Shown: piece after piece, positions 13,371-25,094 of the stretch
Layout of the letters: every line of letters begins with the position of its first letter
Position numbering within the stretch: the stretch's first letter is position 1
From: Oenanthe sinensis
Taxonomy: Eukaryota > Streptophyta > Magnoliopsida > Apiales > Apiaceae
DNA: 64,000 nt
Direction: 5' to 3'
Assembly (NCBI GenBank): GCA_028671895.1
Contig: CM053794.1
Location: 38,084,501-38,148,500 of the forward strand
Made by a program: the position numbers and the translations under genes
Notes under the pieces: model-generated
Told to the model about the DNA's origin: nothing
The model's input: only the letters and a program-made list of their open reading frames with translations
The model's database searches: none

Positions 13371-14056
13371 TAAGAGCATCTCCGAGGGAAGTAGCTAAAT
13401 TGATTAGCTAAAATAATATAAAGTAATGGTTAGATAAAATTTACTGAACCGGTAAGGTGCTGTACTCCAACGATGTTAGTTATAATGGTTAACTACATTT
13501 CAAAAATAGTATTTTATTATTATTTTCAAATTCCAACAACTATATTCCAACCATCATATTATTATAATTATAAATAACAAAATTCAGAACTGAACTAAAA
13601 ATTGCTAAGCAAATTAAAGTCTAATACATCACTGGTTGCCATGATTGATTTAGAACGAAAATTATATATAATCTCAGTTGCTTCTCTATATTTGTCAAAC
13701 TATATCTCTCCCCCTTTTCATTTGCAGGACATGTTCATTCAACTGCAAAAATAGTGACAATTATGGGATTATAACTAATGTTGTTAGAGTAAAATATCTT
13801 TTTTTTTTAATTAAAAGAGCATTTTTCATTGATTTTAGTAATTATTTAAAATTACATCATACATTTCAGGAGGGATATCCTCACTCCCTAGTACACAATT
13901 AGCAATATAATTTTTTTTGTTATCTATAATTTTGTCAATTATTATTTTATTTATTTTAACTAATTTTTTTAAATAATATGATTGAAGATATTCTATAAAT
14001 TCAACAAATTTTAATTTATTATTATTTTAACTAATCATTTGATTGAAAATGCTCTG
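13371..14056. mobile_element. Possible TIR element (AGAGCATCTCC / AGAGCATTTTC ends)
   Basis: The left end AAGAGCATCTCCGAGGGAAG and the right end GAAAATGCTCTGACTC are imperfect inverted repeats. They match a family seen again at 58630-58993. The interior, about 680 bp, is AT-rich and non-coding. Boundaries and identity are tentative. Confidence 0.3.
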
Positions 14057-16094
14057 ACTCATAAATCAATAGAAACATTTAAATTTCAGACGGTAAGTAA
14101 CAAGCAAAAAGTTTTGTGAAGGGTAATAAATTAAGTTGCTTATTTTGAAGATTCACTAGATTGTCGGCTTAAAAAAGTGAAAAAGTAGACAGATTGTAAG
14201 ATGAATAGATGATGGATAATAAGAATTTTTGTTTGAGTTATCTTTTGTTGGTGACAGTTTTGGGTTGTGGGACCCGGCGAGGAGGGAAGCATGTTGTTTG
14301 TATACAAAACAAAATTTGACATACGTATATGGTATGAATGTGGGTGTATATATATTTATCCGATAAATGCAAATATCCGATATATGCCCTGTTTGGCTCC
14401 CCTTACGAGGGGTTTACAAGTCAAAAATTACATACATTTTTCAACCTTGCTTGTAAGCCAAACGGACCCCTACTCGTATTAGCTGACGGGTCAGGCGGGG
14501 AAAGAGAGTAATTGTGCTAGGTGACTCGACGATCTCATCTCTTACATCATTCCCACCCCCTCTCTCTTTCTTTATTTTGGATTTGACGCATATTGTGAAT
14601 AGCGGATACCAATTAAAGAAATGAAATTTATACGGGTCACCTATTTTTAGAATTTTAGTAACGGATAAAGAATAAAATTTTATGTATATATTATGGGCAT
14701 TATGGCATGATACTTTATATTTATCTTTGTACTTTTAATAATTCATAAATTACACATAACTATAAATTAGTCAAATAAATGTTAACTTAAAATTTACATT
14801 TTTCACTTTTTATTTTATGTGTATAAGTAATTTTTTTAAAAAAATGTATCGAAATAAGCTCAAAATTTAAATTAGATCATGGAAACTTGTTGAACTCTTA
14901 CTTTCTTAGTACTATTAATTAATACTGTAATTAATTAAATTTTCAAATTTACTTAAAATTTAAATAAAATAATTAAAACATATAAATAAGTGCCTCCATT
15001 TTATTCGAGATCAAACCAAGAATATCATAACTTTCACTTACGTTTATTCTTCCGGTAATTCAAATCCTGTTTCATATTGTCTTTGTTCTGTTTAAAGGGA
15101 GTTGTTTATTATTATTTTTAAACAATTTAAGACGTGTGAAAGATACACAAAATTCTTTCTTTCTTTTTTATTTCTGTCTTGTATAAAAATAAATTATATT
15201 TTTAAAATAAAACTTGTCAATAATGCTACGGCTTAAAGAACTCATGTCCGATCAAAAGTAATAATAAATACAATTCAAACCGAGTGTTAAAAAATTACGG
15301 CTAAAAATAAACAGGTGTAAAACAGAAGAAGCAGAGAACAAATGTATAAAATATAGAAAAAGGGTTTGGCACGTAACGTTAATCTCATCTGCTGTACCAG
15401 CGCAAAAACATTAATTTTGTTACAAGTGTGACACGTGTTTGCGAATGTATGTGGATGGTGAACACCTTACACCACCTGGGTCTACTTGAACTTTTGCGTG
15501 TCTTCCTGACAGATCGAAGATTCGGGACGAAAATTTTAAATGGATCTTTTAAAAAAAAATCCAATATAAATATAAGAAAATCATGTAATATGATAGAAGT
15601 TAACAGTAATTTTTTTTTCAAATTTTTACTTATTTTCATTAAATTTTTATGAAGTTTGCTTGAAAAATTTATTTATTATATATATATAATTACTAATTTT
15701 TAGATTTATAAACCCTACAAAGCTACAATAATATATATTTTTAAAATTATTAATTTATATCTTGTGAAATTATTAGTTTTATAATTTTTTTAATTAAATA
15801 ATATACATATATACTAATTTTTTTTGAGAAAATGTGTCCCTAAAAATGGCCTCAAACAAAGAGAGCAACAGTGGTCAATGGCATGCACGTTACTTCCTTT
15901 ACTGCATTGTAAATTAGCAGCGTTTTTGAATTCTCGATTTGGTTGTTTCTTTTACTCTTCTTTGGTTACGGCTCCGGTGATAAAATTTCTAAAGAGTCAA
16001 AGAAATGCGCGTGAATTTCGGGGTCAAAATACCTACGAAGGTGTATAAGAATAGAAAACCCAAAAGTTGACTTTGATAATAAATAATTTCAAAT
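14057..16094. other. Intergenic DNA with one short foldback
   Basis: About 14389-14468 is a small foldback with ends CTGTTTGGCTCCCCTTAC and GTAAGCCAAACGGACC, resembling a very short MITE. The rest, including open frames of 70-85 codons around 15.4-16.0 kb, shows no similarity to known proteins that I can recognise and is treated as non-genic. Confidence 0.4.
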
Positions 16095-16322
16095 ACAGGC
16101 TCAGTTTGACCATCATTATTTATCGGAAATAAGTTTTTATTTTCGAAAAAAGTAGATATATATGTACTTTTTTCTGAAAATAAGTAATTTATTTTTTATT
16201 TTAAAAATAATATCTGGTTTTAAAATTATAAAATTAATATTTATCTTTAAAAAAATATGAAAATATGTAAAAAAATATAAAATAAATAACTTATTTTAAA
16301 TTTAAGAAATCTCAAACGACCA
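16095..16322. mobile_element. MITE, 'TTTGG' family (copy A)
   Basis: Ends CAGTTTGACCATCATTATT and AAATCTCAAACGACCACA, with internal blocks CGGAAATAAGTTTTTATTTT and TAACTTATTTTAAATTTAAG. The same blocks recur at 63488-63645. It is non-coding. Confidence 0.5.
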
Positions 16323-16910
16323 CATAATCTCTTTTTATTCTACTAGCTCGGGATTCAGGAATTAAAATAAAAGAAATAGGTCAAGTATTTGAGTTATTCT
16401 ACATTCTACCGGCAGCAACCAGATTTTAATAAGACTAGTGACTAGGTGGTGGGCGGGTCTTACAAATTTTTACTTTCAAAAAACTTTTATAATATAACTG
16501 TTGTTACGAGAAAATATTTATGTTCGAAACAATTTCCTCATATTTTATTCAATACTGATAATAATATATTACAATTCAAAATATTTTATAAACGCAATGT
16601 TTAGTAACCATAGGACCAATTGAATTTTCATCCACGTCTTGAAACAAAACCAATTTTGGAGGTTCGGGACGGGACGGGACGGGACTCGCCTACTTGTAAC
16701 ATTTATATCTTAAATACATTTGATATGATTGACACTCTTTTTCATATTCTTTACTATTAAAGATATCAAAATAGTTTAATAATAATAGAAATAAAATACT
16801 CGAATTTTCTTATGAAACAGTGAGTTAAAACTTAAAATAATCCTCTCTCCCACACATGTATATGGATAATGGTGCTTTTTGGGCTTGCAAACGAGTGGGT
16901 ATATCTTATA

Positions 16911-17161
16911 CTCCCTCCGTCCCGGCCAAATGTTTACATTTGGTCCGGGCACGGAGACCAAGGATAGTGGGTGTAATAGTGATTTTATTGTTAAAATAAA
17001 TGAAATAGTGGGTGTAATAGTGTAAAGTGTTGAAAAAGTGGAGTGAAGTAGTGGATGTAATAATATATTTATTGTTAAAAGTTACTATTTTTAGTAATGT
17101 AAAGAATTGGGTGGGACGTCCCAAAAAGGAAAGTGTAAAGAATTGGTTGGGACGGAGGGAG
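16911..17161. mobile_element. Stowaway MITE, well preserved
   Basis: Perfect 13-base terminal inverted repeats, CTCCCTCCGTCCC and GGGACGGAGGGAG, flanked by a TA duplication (16909-16910 and 17162-17163). The 251-bp length is typical. The interior contains GTGGGTGTAATAGTG repeats. It is the best-preserved and probably the youngest of the Stowaway copies here. Confidence 0.93.
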
Positions 17162-17557
17162 TAACTTATAAGATGTATTGGGCTAGCGTTTGAATCTCCT
17201 TTTAAATCTTTTAACCGAGTTCTCATAACTTATGAGTACAGAATGTACCACTTCTTCAACCTGTAGGCCCTTTTTAAAAAAAACACCCTTTTTCACTTTA
17301 TCATTATAAAAATCGGTGATTAATCACGATTAATTAATGTTCAGTGGCTCGCCAAATTGATTTTCTATTCAATTAATCATTCCGAATAATACCCGATTCA
17401 TCCGATTAATCCATATTCCGTACGTTCACCGACTAAGTCCGATTTCCACTTTTCGCTTTTTCGCGTGGGCATTGAAATTGTATTTTATTATTTTATATCA
17501 ATTTTAATATTATATATATATATATATGTATATATGAACATATGTATACTATTTTTT

Positions 17558-18145
17558 AGAGTTGTAAATGAACTGAAATATTCGTTAAGTTCGTCCGTGT
17601 TCGACAAGCTTAACGAACACGAGTTCGAACAACATTTTTTGTCCGATAATCTTAACGAACTGAACCGAATTTTTAAGGTGTTCGACTCGAGTTCGGTTCG
17701 AGTTCAGCTCGTTCGTTAAGTTCGTGTTCGGTTCGACAAAAATATGATATTTATAAAATTATATGTATATAATATATTTATTATTCATAATTTATATTTT
17801 AATTATTTTTTATAATTATTTAAAATTAATATTATATTGCTGAAAAATATTTAATTAATAATTTTCTCCAATTTTTTAAACTAAATAAAATTAAAAACAA
17901 TATTTTTAATAAATATGTATATAATGTTCACTAACAGTTCGTGTTCGATTCGGTTCGGTTCGCTATGTTCGCGAACAATTCGTGTTCGTTCGTGTTCGGT
18001 TCGCTATGTTCGCGAACAGTTCGTGTTCGTTCGTGTTCGGTTCGTACCAAACTCAAGTTCGAACAAGAAATTTTGTCTGATACAATTACCGAATATTTTT
18101 CGATTCGTTAAAATTTTGTGCGAGTTCGGTTCGTTTACAGCTCTA
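17558..18145. mobile_element. Non-autonomous TIR element with TTCG-rich arms
   Basis: Terminal inverted repeats TAGAGTTGTAAATGAACTGAA on the left and the complement of TAGAGCTGTAAACGAACCGA on the right, about 588 bp apart. Both arms are dense in GTTCG and CGAAC words (for example GTTCGTGTTCGGTTCG), while the middle is AT-rich. The arms can fold on each other. Reading frames here are repeat-driven and not genes. I suspect a hAT- or Mutator-type non-autonomous element but cannot decide. Confidence 0.6.
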
Positions 18146-18746
18146 TTATTTTTTATTAAATAGAATTGCAAACCTATATTTATATTTATGTTGTGAGTGT
18201 TTAGTCGATTATTAAACAAGCAGGTATACCATTATTATTAATCTGAAATTGAGTTTAAATCATTTTTAATAAAAATTATTTAAAAACTGGTATAATCAAA
18301 GAAAAAATAAGTTAATTAATCAGAATTGATCTTATTCACGCTTTCATAAATTTATTAAATCATTAAAAGTATTTCTTTTTCTGTTTAATCAGCCCACATG
18401 TTCAAAAATTTGATTTTTTTATAAAATAGGATTTACAAATTTATAATCAATACAAAATTTTCAAATATTTTTAGATATATATATATTAATTGTATAAGTA
18501 TACATGTAAATGAATTAGTCAATACACAGATATTAATTGATTATTTAAATATTAAATTAGTAATTAAATATATTATTTTATTATTTGAATTATTGAGTAT
18601 CTTCAATATTTTAGTAAGGAAAAGTACAAAAATAAATGAATTAAATTTAATATTTATTTATTTTTCTTTTAAGAAAGCATAAATCAACAATATAAATACA
18701 GTGTGTAATCATAAATCATTTAAATTTTGTGAAACATGAAAATTTC

Positions 18747-19550
18747 GCACTTTTATTTTGAAAGAAACTAGATGCATTTAAATTAATAATAAAATTTTGA
18801 TATTGACAAAAAAATCAAGATAAAAAAAACAAAATTGATTGATTTAGAAAATTATTATTCCATTTCTTAAAATAGTTTATATTAAATTTGAATATCAAAT
18901 ATAAGCATAATTAGTTAATATTTAAATTATAATTAATTAGATAGCGACGTTCAATCATTAAAGAATGAGATATGGTAATATAATTGAATTATTTGTCTGA
19001 AATAGTAAATTACTTGAATACCCTTAATAAAGTAGATGCAATTATTGAATTGGGGATAAAATTGGAAAAATGGAATGTAGGATTAGTAGGAATTATTATA
19101 TTAATAGATAATTAATTTGTAATAATTTCGTCGAAAGATATTTTCTTCACTTTTATTTTGAAAGAAAACAAATCCATTTAAATTAATAATAAAATTTTGA
19201 TATTGACAAATAAGAAACCAAGATAAAGAAAATGAAATTTTTTGTGAAAAAATATATTTTGCACTTTTATTTTGAAAGAAAACAGATGCATTTAAATTAA
19301 TAATAAAATTTTGATGTTGATAAAAAAAACCAAGATGAAGAAAATAAAATAGATTGATTTAGAAAATTATTATTCCATTTCATAACATAGTTTATATTAA
19401 ATTTGAATATCAAATATAAGCATAATTAGTTAATATTCAAATTATAATTAATTAGATAGTGAGATCCAATCGTTAAAGAATGAGATATGATAATACAATT
19501 GAATTAATTGTCTGAATTAGTAAATTACCTGAATACCCTTAATATATTAG
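18747..19550. repeat. Direct duplication, about 290 bp, period 514
   Basis: The block starting GCACTTTTATTTTGAAAG at 18747 is repeated with small changes from 19261. Similarity continues through AATATCAAATATAAGCATAA and AGAATGAGATATG to about 19030 and 19550. A shorter third copy of the block's beginning lies at about 19148-19230. It is non-coding and the origin is unknown. Confidence 0.75.
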
Positions 19551-19704
19551 AATAAATTATTGAATTGAGGATATAATTGAAAAAATGAAATGTATGATTA
19601 GTAAGAATTATTATATTAATAGATTTTTTACGACAACTTAAAACGATGAATAAAATAAGTAAATATATATTTTTAAACAATAACTAATTAAAAAGCCATT
19701 TCTT

Positions 19705-19732
19705 CCCCCCCCCCCCCCCCCCCCCCCCCCCC
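19705..19732. repeat. Poly-C run (28 bases)
   Basis: Twenty-eight consecutive C residues in otherwise AT-rich DNA. It is either a true homopolymer, able to form i-motif or G-quadruplex structures, or a sequencing or assembly artefact. Confidence 0.9.
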
Positions 19733-20151
19733 ACATTTTCAAAATTAACACTCTATATTAAAATTTTCTAACTAGTCACATATACAATCACTTATAAATA
19801 ACTTTATTCAAACACGTGATGGACCTACTTTCTCAAAACATAAATTTCACTTTCAAGTGTCAACTTTGGAGTTCAAAGGCACTTACATGTGCAATTAGTT
19901 TTTTAAAGTTAAACCAAAACCCTATTGCCAAAGCAGGTCAAGCATAGTTATTAAACTTTAAATGCATGGCAGCATCAAGCATAAAAAAGGCGAAGACTAA
20001 TGAAAAACAAAAAAATACGGGCTTTGTCTTCGGGGGGCAACAATATTTATAAATCCTCCCAAAGTCCCAATCTCTTTCTCGTCTTTCATCTTATTTGTCA
20101 AGTTATTTCTCGTCTTTCTCACTAAAACGTAGAAGTTAAGAACATTGGGGT

Positions 20152-20352
20152 GTTTGGGGGAACTTTTTTTCATAATAAGTCAACTTATTTTAAGACAAAA
20201 TTAGAGATTCATAACTTTTTAAAGTTAACTTTTTTTTGCAACTTATAGAATCTCAAATATACATTAAATACTTGTATAAAAAATATTTATCAAAATATGA
20301 AATTTTTACCCGAAAATAAGTCAAAAAGGACTTATTTTAAGGCAGGCCAAAC
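20152..20352. mobile_element. MITE, 'TTTGG' family (copy B)
   Basis: Ends GGGTGTTTGGGGGAACTTTT and TTAAGGCAGGCCAAACATG. The interior is nearly identical in order to 55180-55415, with shared words AAGTCAACTTATTTTAAGAC, ATACATTAAATACTTGTAT and TTTACCCGAAAATAAGTC. It is about 200 bp and non-coding. Confidence 0.6.
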
Positions 20353-21040
20353 ATGCTCATAATATCATAATTACATTATCGCTGTAACATAAACCACAAT
20401 ATTGACCGGGATTTAAAATCAGTGGGGCCTAGAGCTTTACCTTAGAGGAGACAAAATTGTGCAAGAAACTAATATTTTAATAATGTTACTGTCCGGGGCT
20501 CGACCACAGCAGCATAGGCTAACACGAGGCAGGTATAAACCATCATTTGTTATGATGTAGTAGCATTCTGTGAGTGTATGCCACAACTACTACTAGTAGC
20601 TTCTAGTCTACTAGAAGCACCTTTTTTCATGAATATGGATTGGACAATATCATTTCTCATAAGAATTCACATCCCACAAACATTCTTTTCACTTGGTAAT
20701 GCCATGATTTTCTTTAGATTAACTAGGATTATTATTTACCAGCTTAATTATCAACTCGCGTCATGAATAAGTGTAATAAAATGTAAAGACTGTCTCAACT
20801 TGTCCACTTCCAATACTGTTGAAAATCAAACAGAAACAAGGTGATTTGATAGTACATCCAGCTGCTTCATTCCTTCTAATAAAAAGCTGATACTAGTATC
20901 TTTTGACCTCACCCACAAATCTATTCTGTCCGAATCAAACAGAGGAAAGTGAAGTTAACACGTATATGCACCGAAATAAAAACACAAGATCCAATCTCTC
21001 TCTCTCACTCTCTCTCTCTCAACTGTACTAGAGAGACTTC
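20353..21040. other. Upstream region of the CLE gene
   Basis: No gene recognised. A CT-repeat tract (20996-21020) lies just upstream of the CLE TATA box, as is common in plant promoters. Confidence 0.4.
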
Positions 21041-21057
21041 CTACAACTGCGTGTGTC

Positions 21058-21065
21058 TATATAAA
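21058..21065 (+). promoter_or_regulatory. TATA box of the CLE gene
   Basis: TATATAAA sits 83 bases before the first in-frame ATG of the CLE gene, which predicts transcription from about 21090. Confidence 0.7.
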
Positions 21066-21140
21066 AAGAAGGCAAACGGCAGAAGTCAAAAGTTTTCCAT
21101 CTTTTAAGAAACTCACACTCCCATAGTCCCATGCTAATAC

Positions 21141-21500
21141 ATGACTTGGTTTTTATATGTTTGCGAGAAACAAATGGGAATGGGGAAAACAATGGCCTGC
21201 TTGTCACTTCTTCTTTTGATGGTCATGCAAATACAAATAGCTACATCTTGTACACATGAAGATGATAAAAGATTTAAAATTGAAGCAACAGCAGCTCCAG
21301 CAGATTCAAAGATCACCACTACTTCTTCTTCTTCTTCAGTTGAAGCTGCCGCTGATGACAATCACACAGATATTATTAATGGTGTCTTCTTTGTCAAAGC
21401 AAATCCATGTGACAAGGAGGGTGATGATGTTGATAATATTATATATGGTGCGGATGAGAGAAGAATCAACACAGGCGCCAACCCTTTACACAATAGATAA
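21141..21500 (+). CDS. CLE (CLAVATA3/ESR-related) signalling peptide precursor
   Basis: Intronless gene for a secreted peptide precursor of 119 residues, or 108 if translation starts at the in-frame ATG at 21174, which gives a more typical signal peptide (MGMGKTMACLSLLLLMVM). A variable Ser/Thr- and Asp-rich middle follows. The C-terminus is the CLE motif RRINTGANPLHN plus a final Arg. CLE precursors are processed to 12-13 residue peptides that act through LRR receptor kinases in meristem and vascular signalling. The closest well-known forms have the pattern R-x-V-H/P-T/S-G-P-N-P-L-H-N (CLE16/CLE17-like). Two positions are unusual here: residue 4 of the motif is Asn and residue 7 is Ala, where Pro (often hydroxylated) is usual. 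An upstream ATG at 21131 opens an overlapping frame that ends at 21259. Family assignment is firm; the receptor and role are unknown. Confidence 0.85.
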   Translation: MTWFLYVCEKQMGMGKTMACLSLLLLMVMQIQIATSCTHEDDKRFKIEATAAPADSKITTTSSSSSVEAAADDNHTDIINGVFFVKANPCDKEGDDVDNIIYGADERRINTGANPLHNR

Positions 21501-22785
21501 ATTAAGATGATATGATTAATCAGTATTTAAGTTTCGTTTACTCGATCGATCTCTTTTATATATGTTGATAATTTTGATATAAACACCTCATTTCAACTCG
21601 ATCTGCTGCAAGGGTTTTACCTTTTATAACAGGCTCTTCTAGCTAGTTTATATATATGTGTACAAGGAAGAATAGATATATATGTTCATATCACTTATCA
21701 GATTTTATCCACCAGTTGCATCATATATGCATGCCATATTTTATATAGTCAGGAATATGAATTTTCTATCAGCTTCTCTTAAAAAAAACACATAAAAATT
21801 TATGATCCGGTGGCTCTGCTATACATATGTATGTTCAGACTTTATGCATGTGATTCATCGGCTACGACTTTATTTTTCTCTAACAACTTGGTGTATTCCT
21901 CTTTTAACCACTGTAATCCTCGTTTTTTTTAAAAAAATAATGGAGATACGAAAATGTGTTTATTATGATACATTAAATTAGTGGGCATATTGCATTTTAA
22001 AGAAAACAGTAGTATTAGTGCGCATATATCACCCACCGTAAGAAACAGGAGTGTTATTAAAGCATGAAATTTGAGGCGCTAAAAACCAAAAAGAAGAGTG
22101 GAGTAGAAAAGGTTCCAGGAGAGGGTGACAAGAAGTATACCTGCCTGCATTTACAGACAAACGTGAATCTCAAGTTGGGAGTTGTTTTCTTTTCAAATCA
22201 ATTATCTATCTCTACTCCTACTCGAAGACTTTTCTTGTTTTTATGGATTTCGTTGTCCAAACCACTCTTTTAATTCCTCCCCCTACCTCTAATATCACAA
22301 TCCTATAGATTGACAAGTATTCCGCATGGATACAATGTAACGCCACTATGCCAGACACAAAAAGCATATCCAGTCCAGGCTCCATTTCTGATTTGCCCGG
22401 CCATCTCAAAGAATTGTAACCGGAAGAGGTCAAGGGTCAACATTGCCTAGTTAATTTCTGTAACTTCATGATGTCCATTTACAATTACAAATCAGTACTA
22501 CTACACTACTACTAGTACTTAATACAGAAAGTAGTTCATAATCACCGGCAGCAGCCACTCTGAGGTCCATTATTAGTATTTAACTAGAGTACTTTTTTGC
22601 AGTTTAAATAGCCAAGGTGTCATTGAAATTAAGGACATTTTTGCAGTTTAACTAAGGAATCATTGACATTAAGGGAATTACATTCTTTGGAAGATTCCCA
22701 CACACATACTCTATGTTGGTGGCTCCATTTCATTTCTATGACAGCAGCTGAACCCAATTTCAAATATGTAACAGTTACGCTGAGT
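21501..22785. other. CLE 3' flank and intergenic DNA
   Basis: Contains the probable 3' untranslated region of the CLE gene and unremarkable sequence. Open frames of about 70 codons around 22.06-22.43 kb, on either strand, match nothing I know. Confidence 0.4.
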
Positions 22786-23943
22786 CTTTCAAAACTGGGA
22801 TAGTTATATGCCTTTCATGGCGTTCATCAATTGAATTATAAGTGAAGAGTACCATCTGACGGTTATCAATGAAAAAAAATTCAATGACCGCCACAGAAAA
22901 TGGGGTCATAACATAGCTTGACATGTTATGACCTTGACATGTTATGACCTCCATTTGGTGTGACGGTCACCAAAACGAAAAAAGAAGTGATTGCCAAATA
23001 AGAAGGCGGTCACCAATGTTATTTATTTATTTATTTTTATATTTTCGTTTTAAGTTTAGAAAAATATCTTATCCGAATATATGAATTAATATTAATATAT
23101 GTAATTATGATAATAATATTAACTTTTTTATTAAAAGAGAATAAATTATAAAATATTTAATTTTAATTTTAATATTATAATATTATAATTATGATAATAA
23201 TATAAAATTTCTTTAAAAAATGATCAATATTTTTATTAAAAGAGGATTATATTCTAAAATATATTATTATAGAAATATTAATATTATAATTATGATAATA
23301 ATATTAAATTTGTTAATAAAATGACAAGTATTTTTATTAAAAAAGGATTATATCATAAAATATATTATTTTAATATTAATATTATAGTATAAAGGTTATG
23401 ATAATAATATAAAATTTGAGAAAAAAATGACCAATATTTTTATTAAAAGAGGATTATATTATAAATATATTATTTTAATATTAATATTATAATTATGATA
23501 ATATGGATTAATTACTTAACAATAGAGAATTATATTATAAAATAAACAAACTTATATGACGCAATGAAATTCCACCAAGTATTTGGTGGTGCCTGCACAA
23601 GGAAATGGGAGTTCAGGCGCAACAAAAGTGAACACATGCGCAAGGAATAATTTGTATAATATTTTAAGTGATTTTGTAGCGCCTACACACTGCAGGCGCA
23701 ACATTCTTACAGGCCAACAAAAGACTTGAAATAAATATGATATCAATGACCGCCATCATAATTGGCAAATAATTTTTTTTTCAATGGTGATCGCCACACC
23801 AAATGGCGGCCATAACAAACCATTGAATATTATGTATTTTATAATTGCTACATTACATGACGGTCACCACTTAAAATTCCCCCACTTCCCCAGCTTCGAT
23901 GAACGCCATGAAAGGCATTTAGATGTACCATTTTTGAAAGTTT
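22786..23943. mobile_element. Long inverted-repeat (foldback) transposon-like element
   Basis: A perfect 21-base inverted repeat, containing CCTTTCATGGCGTTCATC on the left (22808-22828) and its complement on the right (23898-23918), marks the outer arms. Similarity extends outward to TCTTTCAAAA on the left and its complement near 23934-23943. A second, inner pair is TTTGGTGTGACGGTC (about 22957) against the complement of GATCGCCACACCAAA (about 23787). The interior is AT-rich, with GCGCAAC/GTTGCGCC words. It is about 1.15 kb with no transposase. Confidence 0.6.
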
Positions 23944-25094
23944 CAACTTAGCCGTCCCATTTTTGAAATTTGAGTGTTCTCCTGTCCCATAAACGAAATG
24001 GATCCCTATGTTGGTTGCCTGTCTTCTTTTTCTCAATAAAAGTTAAATTTTAGCAACAATGTCCTCAACTGCAGGTCAGATTTTTAGCTTAAGGAATCAG
24101 GCGCAACATAAAGCTTAAATACATGTGATTTATTACTCTTGCTCAAGGAGTCAAGGTAACTGCAGCTTTTGATCTAGTTGGTCTTCCTAGATGCTTGTTA
24201 ACGAAGAGCTTGTTTATATACAGCATGTCATGAAAATGGACACCAAACTCTTTTTAAGGACAACATTAATAACTTCTTCCAGCATTCGAAAGACAGTTCT
24301 TACACAGTGAGAAAGAGGTAAATACGAGTGTTACAGTAAACTTGTGAAAATATTGTAAACGGATAAACTCACGAAAATACTTAATCAAGTAAAACAATAA
24401 ACTAAAAAACGTAAATAATAAGTTACCCTTTCTATTATGTGCGGCCTATATAAAAAGATAAACGGCAGGCAGATTGTTAAGATGGAACAGGGCATGGCCG
24501 AAACCTATGTGAAATCAATTGCAACTTTAGTTTGATATAACGAATGTCTATGTGAGATAGATTATTTTATGGAGTGAGGGATATAGTCACATAGAAATCT
24601 TCGAGATCGGGATCGAAATTTAAACTAAAAAGAATTCACGTTGCATATTTTTCTTCCACGAAAAGTGGTTCAATCTGTTTCCCCTCCATTCCAGAGAAGA
24701 TCTCTATTATATGAGTTTGTATGTATTATTATATTAACACGAGATGTTAAGTGATATCCTCTTGAATTGTTTCAGTTCTTCCTAGGGATCCTCTTCTTTT
24801 TGTACTTTATTGTAACATGTATGTATATTGAGTGTATATAGTTGTTTCATAAAAAAACAATTTAATCATTTTAGACTAGGAAAACTAATTTATGTCATTA
24901 TACAGTACTACCGGTTTTTTTTGTTGAGTCAGTAGTACACTAGTACCGGTAATTGATGGTTTTTTTCCTTTCTTTTTCTTATCACCTAATACATAAAACT
25001 TACACACTCATACCATTATCAATACTCAAATTCTTTAATATTTTGTTATCAAGAATGAGATGAATACCGATACTCAAACTCCTTACCTTTTTTC
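23944..25094. other. Intergenic DNA
   Basis: No supported gene. A second TATATAAAAAGA followed by AAACGGCAG at about 24449-24474 echoes the CLE promoter, but the frame after it is only 17 codons. Confidence 0.4.

Noticed and set aside
17465..18219. Open frames through the TTCG-rich repeats
   Set aside because: They arise from repeat units inside a TIR element and encode low-complexity sequence.
20040..20130. Promoter-like TATTTATAAAT and CT-rich stretch
   Set aside because: It is followed at once by a MITE and no coding sequence. The evidence is too weak to call a promoter.
22218..22433. 71-codon minus-strand frame (MTSSGYNSLRWPGK start)
   Set aside because: It does not resemble any protein family I recognise and has no gene context.
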